Positions 25,316 through 32,883 of a stretch of 64,000 nucleotides of DNA are shown here, piece after piece. Position 1 is the stretch's first letter; each line of letters begins with the position of its first letter. The stretch comes from Flavobacteriales bacterium UBA7666 (lineage in GTDB: Bacteria; Bacteroidota; Bacteroidia; Flavobacteriales_D; Crocinitomicaceae), in the NCBI GenBank assembly GCA_002483265.1, contig DLHO01000025.1, positions 212,015 through 276,014 on the forward strand, in the 5' to 3' direction. A program made the translations under genes and the position numbers. The notes below the pieces were generated by a model, which worked only from the letters and a program-made list of their open reading frames with translations, made no database searches and was not told where the DNA came from.

Positions 25316-27094
25316 ATGAAACAATTACTACTTCTCTTTTTAATCGCCTCATTCGGAAGTGTTTTCGCACAAAATGAAACCTACTACCATCAGGTTTTTG
25401 ATTCTGTTGCTGCAAGAGATGATCAAAAGAATGGAATCATTTTCTTTGAAGCAGAACTGAAAAAGTATCCGAAGAATGAATTGATCCTGCGTTCTTTGGG
25501 AGCTTTGAATTTGCAATTGTTAAAGTTTAAAGAAACAAAATTCTACTACGAAAAAGCACTTTTAGTAAATCCGGAATGTGCCAAATGCTATTTCTATCTT
25601 GCGGAAGTACAGGCAAATGAAAACAACCTCGATGGAGCTTATAAAACCATTGAGAAAGGATTAGGTATCAATTCAAAAGAAGGTGTACTCTATCTCTTGC
25701 GTGGAAAGTTGAAATTATCCCAGGGAGACGAAATTGGTGCATTGAATGATTTGTCAAGAGCAATATTGGTTGAGCCAGACGGAATTGCTTATTACATTGA
25801 ACGGGCAGACTATTTTATTAGTAAGGAAAACTACTTTTCAGCCAAAAGAGATCTGTTGAAAGCACAGGAATTGGATCCGAAGAATTTAAAAGTCTATAAT
25901 TACCTGGCATTGGTTTATTCTTATGACAATGATTTCCCAAGCGCATTAGGTGCAATCAACAAAGCACTTGAAATTGATCCGAAAAATATTGAATCCTTGC
26001 TTTCGCGGGGAGAAGTCTATTTTGTGAAGGAGGATTATCTTTTCGCGATTGAAAATTATAAGTATGTAATTGAATTACAACCGTCACATTACGATGCACA
26101 TCACTATTTAGCGAATGCCTATTATAAGCTGGAAAAGATGGATGAGTTTTGTGTTTCGATTTCACGTTCGATTCAATTGATGGAGGAACAAAAAATCAAC
26201 GACCCTGATTATTACACGTATGCAGTGAATATACGCAATGAGATTTGCGATTCTTCTTTATCAAGTTATTATTACCAAAGAGGTATTGCTGAGTTCAATA
26301 GAGGGGATTTCCAAAAGTCGGTTTCATGGTATAATAGAGGGATTGAAAAATTCCCCAATGCGTATATGATCTACTCATTTAAGGCAAACGTTGAACTTTC
26401 CATGGGCGAAAACCGGAAAGCAATTGCCACGCACCGGGTAAGTTTGGATCACAGGGAACAGATTACCAAGGAAATTTCTCAGGACCCAAGATATATTGGG
26501 ATATCACAAGATTCCTTGAAATTAATGGAGCAATCGTTTAAAACATCTGCCTATATTTCGCTTTCGTTTTGTTATTTCAATTTGGGGAATACTGATTCTG
26601 CTTTGATTTGCATTGATTCCGCAATTCGAAATACGCCTGAAATAGGAGATTTTGCTTACGGAGATGCTTTTCTGATGAAAGGGATTTTACTCTTAGATAA
26701 AAGCCTGTTTTCTGAAGCAGAAAAAGCGTTTAAGGAAATAGCTAAACGTTCTCCGGATTGGTCATTGTGTCAGGATTATATAGCACTCTCCTTGATCTGC
26801 CAGGCTAATAAAAACAGTTCGCTTTCAAGAAATAAACTAGAGATGAAGAGTTTAAGGAATATCGCAGATATTCAATGGAGCTTACCGGATAAATTATTGA
26901 GAGCTACTGATTATGCAGACCAAGCCTTAAGTCATTTGCAAAAGGCATTGAAATTGAACAAGGATGATTCATTTGCATATTATTTGCGGGGTCATATTTA
27001 CCGTCAAATGAGAATGAATTACTGTGACGACTTCTTAAGAGCAAATCAACTGGGATATCCGATCGAACTGGTCTATTTGAAAGAATGCAGGTAG
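25316..27094 (+). CDS. Secreted TPR-repeat protein
   Basis: A 592-residue exported protein (signal peptide MKQLLLLFLIASFGSVFAQ) composed of about 12 to 14 TPR units, e.g. CAKCYFYLAEVQANENNLDGA, GVLYLLRGKLKLSQGDEIGA and SLLSRGEVYFVKEDYLFA. It is related in style to the tandem TPR pair at 9350-11315 but longer, with an irregular middle near 290-310. Likely a periplasmic scaffold. It lies 21 bases after the DUF1361 gene and ends three bases from a convergent lipoprotein gene. Confidence 0.85.
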   Translation: MKQLLLLFLIASFGSVFAQNETYYHQVFDSVAARDDQKNGIIFFEAELKKYPKNELILRSLGALNLQLLKFKETKFYYEKALLVNPECAKCYFYLAEVQANENNLDGAYKTIEKGLGINSKEGVLYLLRGKLKLSQGDEIGALNDLSRAILVEPDGIAYYIERADYFISKENYFSAKRDLLKAQELDPKNLKVYNYLALVYSYDNDFPSALGAINKALEIDPKNIESLLSRGEVYFVKEDYLFAIENYKYVIELQPSHYDAHHYLANAYYKLEKMDEFCVSISRSIQLMEEQKINDPDYYTYAVNIRNEICDSSLSSYYYQRGIAEFNRGDFQKSVSWYNRGIEKFPNAYMIYSFKANVELSMGENRKAIATHRVSLDHREQITKEISQDPRYIGISQDSLKLMEQSFKTSAYISLSFCYFNLGNTDSALICIDSAIRNTPEIGDFAYGDAFLMKGILLLDKSLFSEAEKAFKEIAKRSPDWSLCQDYIALSLICQANKNSSLSRNKLEMKSLRNIADIQWSLPDKLLRATDYADQALSHLQKALKLNKDDSFAYYLRGHIYRQMRMNYCDDFLRANQLGYPIELVYLKECR

Positions 27095-27097
27095 CTT

Positions 27098-27592
27098 TTA
27101 ATAATGAAGCGTCATGTCTCCATCCGTAATTTGCGGACAACTTCCATCACAATCATCATTGTAAAGGAGTATTTCAAAAGTACAGTGCATCACTTTCGCA
27201 ACAGTATCATTGGAAAGAACAGTGAGTGATCCTTGCTCCCAACCGAACATCGTATTTGCGTCCTGGATGTGAAGCAATGCAAAGTATTCTGATTCACCAT
27301 CTTCCAATACATAAGTCCCGGGTTGAATAGATCTGCGTATAAATCCACCGTAAGTATTGTTGTCAACCTGATTATAAACGATTCGCGTTTCGAAACCAAT
27401 TTCATCTTCATCCACTTGGGAAACCATGACATAATTGGCTGTATATGGAATTCCTTCTTTTTTCAGGGTAAAGCTGTTTGGAAAAGAAGTGCTTGGCGGC
27501 GGATTGGTGCTTTTGGTTGTCGATTCTTTCTTCTTGCAGGATACAGCGAATAAAAGAGAAAAAACGAATGATATCAGCAACACATTTTTCAT
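27098..27592 (-). CDS. Small lipoprotein, paralogue of the one at 22601
   Basis: A 164-residue lipoprotein starting at the ATG at 27592 (MKNVLLISFVFSLLFAVSC, lipidated Cys19, then KKKE). A low-complexity Ser/Thr/Pro linker follows. The C-terminal half shares GSLTVLSNDTVAK and the PGTYVLEDGE turn with the lipoprotein at 22601-23071. It is convergent with the TPR gene, only three bases apart, so their transcripts must overlap. Function unknown. Confidence 0.78.
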   Translation of the reverse strand: MKNVLLISFVFSLLFAVSCKKKESTTKSTNPPPSTSFPNSFTLKKEGIPYTANYVMVSQVDEDEIGFETRIVYNQVDNNTYGGFIRRSIQPGTYVLEDGESEYFALLHIQDANTMFGWEQGSLTVLSNDTVAKVMHCTFEILLYNDDCDGSCPQITDGDMTLHY

Positions 27593-27698
27593 AACTATTT
27601 CGTTTGGTTGATGAAGCAATTTACAAAATTCGAATGTAATTGAGATCTTTTTAACTTTTCATTTTTCCGTTTCTCAATTAACTCTTGTATCTTTACCA

Positions 27699-27777
27699 CA
27701 CTTTAGGGGTGTCGGCAGCTGCTGACTGAGAAATACCCTTTGAACCTGTTCGGTTAGTACCGGCGTAGGGAAAAGTG
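27699..27777 (+). promoter_or_regulatory. TPP riboswitch (THI element)
   Basis: Conserved thi-box blocks in order: TTAGGGGTG (27703-27711), CTGAGAAATACCCTTTGAAC (27726-27745) with CTG directly after, and TTAGTACCGGCGTAGGGAA (27754-27772). Closing helix P1 is CACTTT (27699-27704) with AAAGTG (27772-27777). It senses thiamine pyrophosphate and controls the whole downstream thi operon. The 3' half contains AGGG (27767-27770), nine bases before the first possible ATG at 27780. Confidence 0.95.
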
Positions 27778-27797
27778 AAATGGATACTTTCTTTGTA

Positions 27798-27835
27798 GTC
27801 ATTCCTAAAGTACATAAATTACCCTGTGGAATGAC
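27798..27835 (+). promoter_or_regulatory. Start-codon-sequestering hairpin of thiS
   Basis: GTCATTCC (27798-27805) is the exact complement of GGAATGAC (27828-27835), and the latter contains the canonical thiS ATG (27831) and the GGA before it. The loop is 22 bases. Placed directly after the riboswitch, it looks like the translational expression platform. In addition, AAAGT of P1 (27772-27776) can pair with ACTTT at 27786-27790, a possible link between aptamer and platform. Confidence 0.6.
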
Positions 27836-28034
27836 AATATCAGTAAATAATCAAGTAACAGAAGTAGCGGCTCAAGCGGCACTCTCACATGTGATTTTTC
27901 AGCAGATCGGTGAAAATTCCAAAGGAATTGCTGTGGCCATTAACGGACAAGTGATTCCGAAAGATTCTTGGGAAGAAACAGCCGTCAGTGAGAATGACGA
28001 TATTTTAATAATTAAAGCAACACAAGGCGGCTAA
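27831..28034 (+). CDS. thiS: Sulfur carrier protein ThiS
   Basis: Ubiquitin-fold sulfur carrier, 67 residues from the ATG at 27831, the family's normal length, ending in the obligatory Gly-Gly (KATQGG). ThiF adenylates this C-terminus, which then carries sulfur as thiocarboxylate to ThiG for thiazole formation. Core motif GIAVAINGQVIPKDSW is typical. An in-frame ATG at 27780, two bases after the riboswitch, would add 17 residues with no family counterpart. The later start sits inside a hairpin stem, so the two choices imply different regulation. Confidence 0.93.
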   Translation: MTISVNNQVTEVAAQAALSHVIFQQIGENSKGIAVAINGQVIPKDSWEETAVSENDDILIIKATQGG

Positions 28035-28082
28035 CTTTCCGCAGTTTCGGACTCAGGCAACTTTTACCAGATCTATTTAGGT

Positions 28083-28126
28083 GACTGAGCGTTGAAAATT
28101 GTGACCGAAGCGTCAGGAGAGTCGAA
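28083..28126. repeat. Decayed CTGAGCG...AGTCGAAG element between thiS and thiC
   Basis: GACTGAGCGTTGAAAATTGT, then GACCGAAGCG and GAGAGTCGAAGGC. It contains both halves of the CTGAGCGnAGTCGAAG unit separated by extra sequence. The 188-base gap otherwise holds AGTCTTAAA repeats and no gene. Confidence 0.4.
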
Positions 28127-28222
28127 GGCAACAAGAACGAACATTAAATACACATTAATTCGATTACGTCGATTTCAGTCTTAAAGTATTGAAATCCTGT
28201 AGTCTTAAAATCCAATAAAAGA

Positions 28223-30070
28223 ATGAAAAAAGCAGATAAAACACCCGAAGCAGGAAGTATCACCACAGGTGCCATTTCTGGCTCACAAAAAGTATACGTA
28301 TCTGGTAAGATCCACGATATTAAAGTAGCAATGCGTGAAATTACGCTGACTCCAACAAAACATGCAAACGGAAGAATCGAAGAGAATCCTCCTGTGACTG
28401 TTTATGATACGGGTGGAGCTTACACGGATAATAATATCGTGATCGATGTGAAAAAAGGATTGCCTCGTATTCGTCAGCAATGGATTTTAGATCGTGGAGA
28501 TGTAGAAGAGTTGTCAGATGTGAGTTCCGACTATGGAAAAGAACGCAAAAACGACCAGAAATTGGATGAATTGCGTTTTGAACATATTAGTAAACCTTTG
28601 CGTGCAAAAGCTGGAATGAATGTTTCTCAATTGTATTATGCAAAACAGGGAATCATTACTCCGGAAATGGAATACATTGCCATTCGTGAAAATCAACGAT
28701 TCGATGAATTGAAGCATCAATTGAATGGGAATTATGAAGCAATGACTGCACAGCACGCAGGTGAAAGTTTTGGAGCGAATACCCCGAAAGGATTTATTAC
28801 TCCTGAATTTGTTCGTGATGAAATCGCGGCAGGTCGTGCAATTATTCCAAATAATATCAATCACCCGGAATCAGAACCAATGATCATCGGCCGTAATTTC
28901 TTGGTGAAGATCAATGCAAATATTGGAAATTCAGCTGTTACATCTTCCATCGAAGAAGAAGTAGAAAAAGCAGTTTGGTCTTGTCGCTGGGGAGCTGATA
29001 CAATTATGGATCTTTCTACCGGTAAAAATATTCATGAAACACGCGAGTGGATTATTCGCAACTCTCCGGTTCCGATTGGAACTGTTCCTATTTACCAAGC
29101 TTTGGAAAAAGTAAATGGAGTAGCAGAAGATCTGACTTGGGAAATTTTCCGTGATACCTTGATCGAACAAGCAGAACAAGGAGTTTCGTACTTTACCATT
29201 CACGCGGGGGTTTTATTGCGCTATATTCCATTGACAGCAAAACGTGTAACGGGAATCGTTTCTCGTGGAGGATCCATTATGGCAAAATGGTGTTTGTCTC
29301 ACCACAAAGAGAATTTCCTGTATACACATTTCGAAGATATTTGTGAGATCATGAAAGCATATGATGTTGCATTTTCATTGGGAGATGGACTTCGTCCGGG
29401 ATCTTTGGCAGATGCAAATGATGCGGCACAATTCGGTGAATTGGAAACCTTGGGTGAATTGACAAAAGTTGCTTGGAAACACGATGTTCAGGTAATGATT
29501 GAAGGTCCGGGACACGTTCCGATGCACATGATCAAAGAAAATATGGACAAGCAGTTGAAAGAATGTCATGAAGCACCTTTCTATACACTTGGTCCATTGA
29601 CAACTGATATCGCACCGGGTTATGACCACATTACTTCTGCAATCGGAGCAGCAATGATCGGTTGGTTCGGAACAGCTATGTTGTGTTACGTAACTCCAAA
29701 AGAACATTTAGGCTTACCAAATCGCAAGGATGTAAAAGACGGAGTAATCACTTATAAATTGGCTGCGCATGCTGCGGATTTGGCGAAAGGGCATCCGGGA
29801 GCTCAATACCGTGATAATGCTTTGAGCAAAGCGCGTTTCGAATTCCGTTGGGAAGATCAGTTCAACCTGTCTTTGGATCCGGATACGGCACGTGAATTTC
29901 ACGATGAAACACTTCCCGCTGAAGGGGCGAAGGTGGCTCACTTCTGTTCTATGTGCGGACCGAAATTTTGTTCCATGAAGATCACACAAGATATTCGTGA
30001 CGCAGCAGAATCAGGAATGTTTGAGAAATCAGAAGAATTCAAGACAAAAGGAGGTCAAATTTATTCCTAA
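28223..30070 (+). CDS. thiC: Phosphomethylpyrimidine synthase ThiC
   Basis: Radical-SAM enzyme of 615 residues that rearranges aminoimidazole ribotide into HMP-phosphate. The C-terminal cluster motif CxxCxxxxC is at Cys575, Cys578 and Cys583 (CSMCGPKFC), binding the 4Fe-4S cluster. Family segments include YAKQGIITPEMEYIAIREN, GEPMIIGR-like SEPMIIGRNF, VPIYQALEK and EGPGHVPMHMIKENM. Full length. Its stop codon overlaps the ATG of the next gene (TAATG). Confidence 0.97.
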   Translation: MKKADKTPEAGSITTGAISGSQKVYVSGKIHDIKVAMREITLTPTKHANGRIEENPPVTVYDTGGAYTDNNIVIDVKKGLPRIRQQWILDRGDVEELSDVSSDYGKERKNDQKLDELRFEHISKPLRAKAGMNVSQLYYAKQGIITPEMEYIAIRENQRFDELKHQLNGNYEAMTAQHAGESFGANTPKGFITPEFVRDEIAAGRAIIPNNINHPESEPMIIGRNFLVKINANIGNSAVTSSIEEEVEKAVWSCRWGADTIMDLSTGKNIHETREWIIRNSPVPIGTVPIYQALEKVNGVAEDLTWEIFRDTLIEQAEQGVSYFTIHAGVLLRYIPLTAKRVTGIVSRGGSIMAKWCLSHHKENFLYTHFEDICEIMKAYDVAFSLGDGLRPGSLADANDAAQFGELETLGELTKVAWKHDVQVMIEGPGHVPMHMIKENMDKQLKECHEAPFYTLGPLTTDIAPGYDHITSAIGAAMIGWFGTAMLCYVTPKEHLGLPNRKDVKDGVITYKLAAHAADLAKGHPGAQYRDNALSKARFEFRWEDQFNLSLDPDTAREFHDETLPAEGAKVAHFCSMCGPKFCSMKITQDIRDAAESGMFEKSEEFKTKGGQIYS

Positions 30071-30678
30071 TGTTGATCGTCATTTCAGATAGTGATTTCA
30101 GATCCGATGAAGCAAAAGTTGTAAATGAATTGTTTCAAGCCGGGTTAGATCTTTTTCATATTCGGAAATATGGAGCAAGTGAAGAATCGCTGTTGAAATT
30201 GATCAATGAAATCTCTGCTGAATATCATTCCAGGTTGGTGATCCATCATAATCATGAATGGGGTAGAGCAATTGGCTTGAATCGGTTTCATTATTCCGAA
30301 ATAGATCGAAAAGCTTGGAAAGAGTTGAATTGGATTGGATTAAGGAGTGAAGTGATTTATTCTACTTCTGTTCACAGTATAGAAGAATACAATGAGTTGC
30401 CGGATCATTTTTCTTACGCTTTTTTGAGTCCTGTTTTTGATAGTATTTCGAAAGCAGACTATAAAGCAGGAACATTTGATTTTGCAAAACGCCGGAATAA
30501 AGAAACAAAACTGATTGGTTTAGGCGGAATCCAGCCAGATAATGTAAATCAGACGATCCAAATGGGATTTGACGGAGCTGCATTATTGGGAACAATTTGG
30601 AATAATACAGATCCGATTAATGAATGGAATCTTTGTAGGGATGCGATGCATCGCGTCCCCAACAAATTAACATTTTAA
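30070..30678 (+). CDS. ThiE/TenI-like thiamine phosphate synthase paralogue
   Basis: TIM-barrel protein of 202 residues related to thiamine phosphate synthase. Compared with the second copy at 31434, the pyrophosphate-binding motif Q-R-K is replaced (FHIRKYGASEESL), the IND-type segment reads IHHNHEW, and the phosphate loop FLSPVFDSISKADYKAG is kept, as is GLGGIQPDN. That pattern fits the TenI-like/ThiE group whose exact activity varies (aromatase or synthase). The last ten codons (CRDAMHRVPN..) come from the palindrome at 30635, so the C-terminus may be an acquired extension. ATG overlaps the thiC stop by one base. Confidence 0.85.
   Translation: MLIVISDSDFRSDEAKVVNELFQAGLDLFHIRKYGASEESLLKLINEISAEYHSRLVIHHNHEWGRAIGLNRFHYSEIDRKAWKELNWIGLRSEVIYSTSVHSIEEYNELPDHFSYAFLSPVFDSISKADYKAGTFDFAKRRNKETKLIGLGGIQPDNVNQTIQMGFDGAALLGTIWNNTDPINEWNLCRDAMHRVPNKLTF
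30635..30660. repeat. Dispersed palindrome GTAGGGA...TCCC (copy 2), inside the thiE-like 3' end
   Basis: GTAGGGATGCGATGCATCGC then GTCCCC. The centre GCGATGCATCGC is a perfect 12-base palindrome. This copy is translated as the tail of the thiE-like gene. Confidence 0.7.
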
Positions 30679-30685
30679 ACAATAA

Positions 30686-31444
30686 ATGAAATACAAACAC
30701 CCCATAGTTCTTAGCATTGCAGGTTTCGACCCAACGGGCGGAGCAGGTGTGCTTGCTGATGTGAAAACATGCGAGCAGCATCACTGTTTGGGTATGGGGG
30801 TACTGACTGCAAATACGAATCAAACGGAAACGAGTTTTCTTTCAGTGGATTGGTTTGATAAACAGACAATTATTACTCAGTTGCAGCCTATTTTGAATAA
30901 CTACGAAATTTCGGCCGTTAAGATTGGAATTGTAGAAAATCTGGATACCTTGTTGGAGTTATTAACGTATGTCAAAGGATCGTTTCCATCTGTACCAATA
31001 GTTTGGGATCCGGTTTTGTCAGCATCATCCGGTTTTGAATTGCATGCCAGTTGGAACAAAGAATCGCTGAATCAGATTTTGGGAATGATCCATTTAATTA
31101 CTCCGAATGTCAATGAAGTGAGACGAATTACACAACTGGAAGACGAAATTGAAGGGGCATTTCAGCTGGCTCAATTGACTCATGTACTTCTGAAAGGCGG
31201 ACACAGCAGCTTGCGTTTAGGAGTGGATCTGTTATTTGAAGGCGGCATTCCCCGGGAAATACCTTCCAAATCAGATCCGGAGAAAACTGCTTCAAAACAT
31301 GGTTCCGGTTGTATTCTTTCTGCTGCAATAGCTTCCAATCTGGCTTTAGGGAAACCGTTGCTTGAAGCCTGTCAGGATGCAAAACACTACATAGAAAAAA
31401 GACTTTCAAGTAACGAACATTTATTAGCTTACCATGTTGAGTAA
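30686..31444 (+). CDS. thiD: Hydroxymethylpyrimidine/phosphomethylpyrimidine kinase
   Basis: Ribokinase-fold kinase, 252 residues. It phosphorylates HMP and HMP-P to HMP-PP. Seen: SIAGFDPTGGAGVLADVKT near the N-terminus (family signature), TPNVNEVRRI, LLKGGHSS and the anion hole KHGSGCILSAAIASNLALG, in which the GSGC cysteine replaces the catalytic residue position as usual in ThiD. A standard-length protein. Its 3' end overlaps the next gene by 11 bases. Confidence 0.94.
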   Translation: MKYKHPIVLSIAGFDPTGGAGVLADVKTCEQHHCLGMGVLTANTNQTETSFLSVDWFDKQTIITQLQPILNNYEISAVKIGIVENLDTLLELLTYVKGSFPSVPIVWDPVLSASSGFELHASWNKESLNQILGMIHLITPNVNEVRRITQLEDEIEGAFQLAQLTHVLLKGGHSSLRLGVDLLFEGGIPREIPSKSDPEKTASKHGSGCILSAAIASNLALGKPLLEACQDAKHYIEKRLSSNEHLLAYHVE

Positions 31445-32063
31445 AATCCAGTACATATCTCACGGAGATACTGTTGAAGAGCAGAAGAAAAATATATTGA
31501 ATGCCTTGGAAGCAGGTTGTAAACTCATTCAGGTTCGTTTTAAGAACGGTTCAAAAGAAGCGATTTTGGATGTAGCTTCCCAAGCAAGGACTTGGTGCAC
31601 CTATGCAAGCGCTCATTTGATTATCAATGATTCGATTGAAATAGCGAAAGCAGTGGACGCTGACGGAGTTCATCTGGGACTGACGGATTCTTCAGTAGAG
31701 GAAGCTCGTAAAGTCTTAGGATCTACGAAAATAATTGGAGGAACAGCAAATACCCTGGAAGATGTAATCCGACGAATCAATGAAAAATGTGATTACGTGG
31801 GACTTGGCCCATTGCGCTTTACATCAACGAAAGAAAAATTGAGTCCACTTTTGGGTTTTGAAGGATATCAACGAGTCATGAAAGAATTGGAATTACTTGG
31901 CTTATCCATTCCGATTTATGCAATTGGCGGAATCGTTCAAAGTGATGTCCAACTGCTGAAAAGAACGGGTGTTTATGGAATCGCAGTTTCGGGAATGATT
32001 TCAAATGCTTCAGACAGAAGAACTTTAATAAGTGAAATTGATCAAACATTGAATTATGCTTAA
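31434..32063 (+). CDS. thiE: Thiamine phosphate synthase ThiE
   Basis: TIM-barrel enzyme, 209 residues, joining HMP-PP and thiazole phosphate to thiamine phosphate. All expected motifs are present: LIQVRFKNGS (pyrophosphate-binding Gln, Arg, Lys), HLIINDS, DADGVHLGLTDSS, GLGPLRFTSTKEK and AIGGIVQSDV. This copy, rather than the one at 30070, is therefore the likely catalytic ThiE. It overlaps thiD by 11 and thiG by 8 bases, showing tight translational coupling through the operon. Confidence 0.94.
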   Translation: MLSKIQYISHGDTVEEQKKNILNALEAGCKLIQVRFKNGSKEAILDVASQARTWCTYASAHLIINDSIEIAKAVDADGVHLGLTDSSVEEARKVLGSTKIIGGTANTLEDVIRRINEKCDYVGLGPLRFTSTKEKLSPLLGFEGYQRVMKELELLGLSIPIYAIGGIVQSDVQLLKRTGVYGIAVSGMISNASDRRTLISEIDQTLNYA

Positions 32064-32820
32064 AATAGGAGATAAAGAATTGAAGTCACGCTTGTTTTTA
32101 GGAACAGGAAAATTCGGTTCTTCCAAACAAATGGAAGAAGCTGTTTTGGCTTCCGGCTCAGAACTGGTGACTGTGGCATTGAAGCGTGTGGATCTGGAAA
32201 CAGAAACAGACGATTTGTTGTCACATTTGAAACACAAACACATTAACTTATTGCCCAATACTTCCGGAGCCAGAAATGCCAAAGAAGCTGTTTTTGCAGC
32301 ACAATTAGCGCGTGAAGCAATGGAAACGAATTGGCTGAAACTGGAAATTCATCCGGATCCGAAATATTTACTTCCGGACCCGATAGAAACTCTAAAAGCG
32401 ACAGAAGAATTGGCAAAATTGGGATTCATCATTCTTCCATACATTCATGCTGATCCGGTGTTGTGCAAGCGATTGGAAGATGTAGGAACTGCAGCAGTGA
32501 TGCCTTTAGGAGCGCCAATCGGAACAAATAAAGGATTAAAAACCTTGGATTTTCTCGAGATTATCATCGAACAAAGCCGGGTTCCTGTAATCGTTGATGC
32601 AGGAATTGGTTCTCCTTCCCATGCTGCTCATGCCATGGAATTGGGTGCTGATGCTGTTTTGGTAAACACGGCAATTGCAGTTGCAAGGAACCCAGCAGAA
32701 ATGGCTTTGGCTTTTAAAATGGCAGTAGAATCCGGAAGAATGGCTTATGAAGCAGGTTTAGGAGCAATTTCCAAATCCGCAAATGCTTCAAGCCCGTTGA
32801 CAGGATTTTTGAATATGTGA
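32056..32820 (+). CDS. thiG: Thiazole synthase ThiG
   Basis: Thiazole synthase, 254 residues, building the thiazole phosphate ring from deoxyxylulose-5-phosphate, dehydroglycine and ThiS thiocarboxylate. Landmarks: SRLFLGTGKFGS (N-terminus), LPNTSGARNAKEAVF, the Schiff-base lysine in WLKLEIHPDPKYLLPD, VMPLGAPIGTNKGL and VLVNTAIAVARNP. Full length. Followed by a divergent palindrome copy before thiH. Confidence 0.95.
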   Translation: MLKIGDKELKSRLFLGTGKFGSSKQMEEAVLASGSELVTVALKRVDLETETDDLLSHLKHKHINLLPNTSGARNAKEAVFAAQLAREAMETNWLKLEIHPDPKYLLPDPIETLKATEELAKLGFIILPYIHADPVLCKRLEDVGTAAVMPLGAPIGTNKGLKTLDFLEIIIEQSRVPVIVDAGIGSPSHAAHAMELGADAVLVNTAIAVARNPAEMALAFKMAVESGRMAYEAGLGAISKSANASSPLTGFLNM

Positions 32821-32826
32821 TACATA

Positions 32827-32848
32827 GGTACGCGATGCTTCGTGCACC
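32827..32848. repeat. Dispersed palindrome, divergent copy 3, between thiG and thiH
   Basis: GGTACGCGATGCTTCGTGCA then CC, with the same GCGATGC core as copies 1 and 2 but altered outer arms. It lies seven bases after the thiG stop. Confidence 0.45.
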
Positions 32849-32883
32849 CACATCCACATATTTCAAAAATAAAAAAAGAGAAT

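Noticed and set aside
26904..27140. 78-codon minus-strand frame across the TPR gene end
   Set aside because: Antisense to the TPR gene and overlapping the stop of the real lipoprotein gene.
27780..27830. ATG at 27780 as the only thiS start
   Set aside because: It adds 17 residues absent from the family; kept only as a possible alternative start because it lies directly after the riboswitch.
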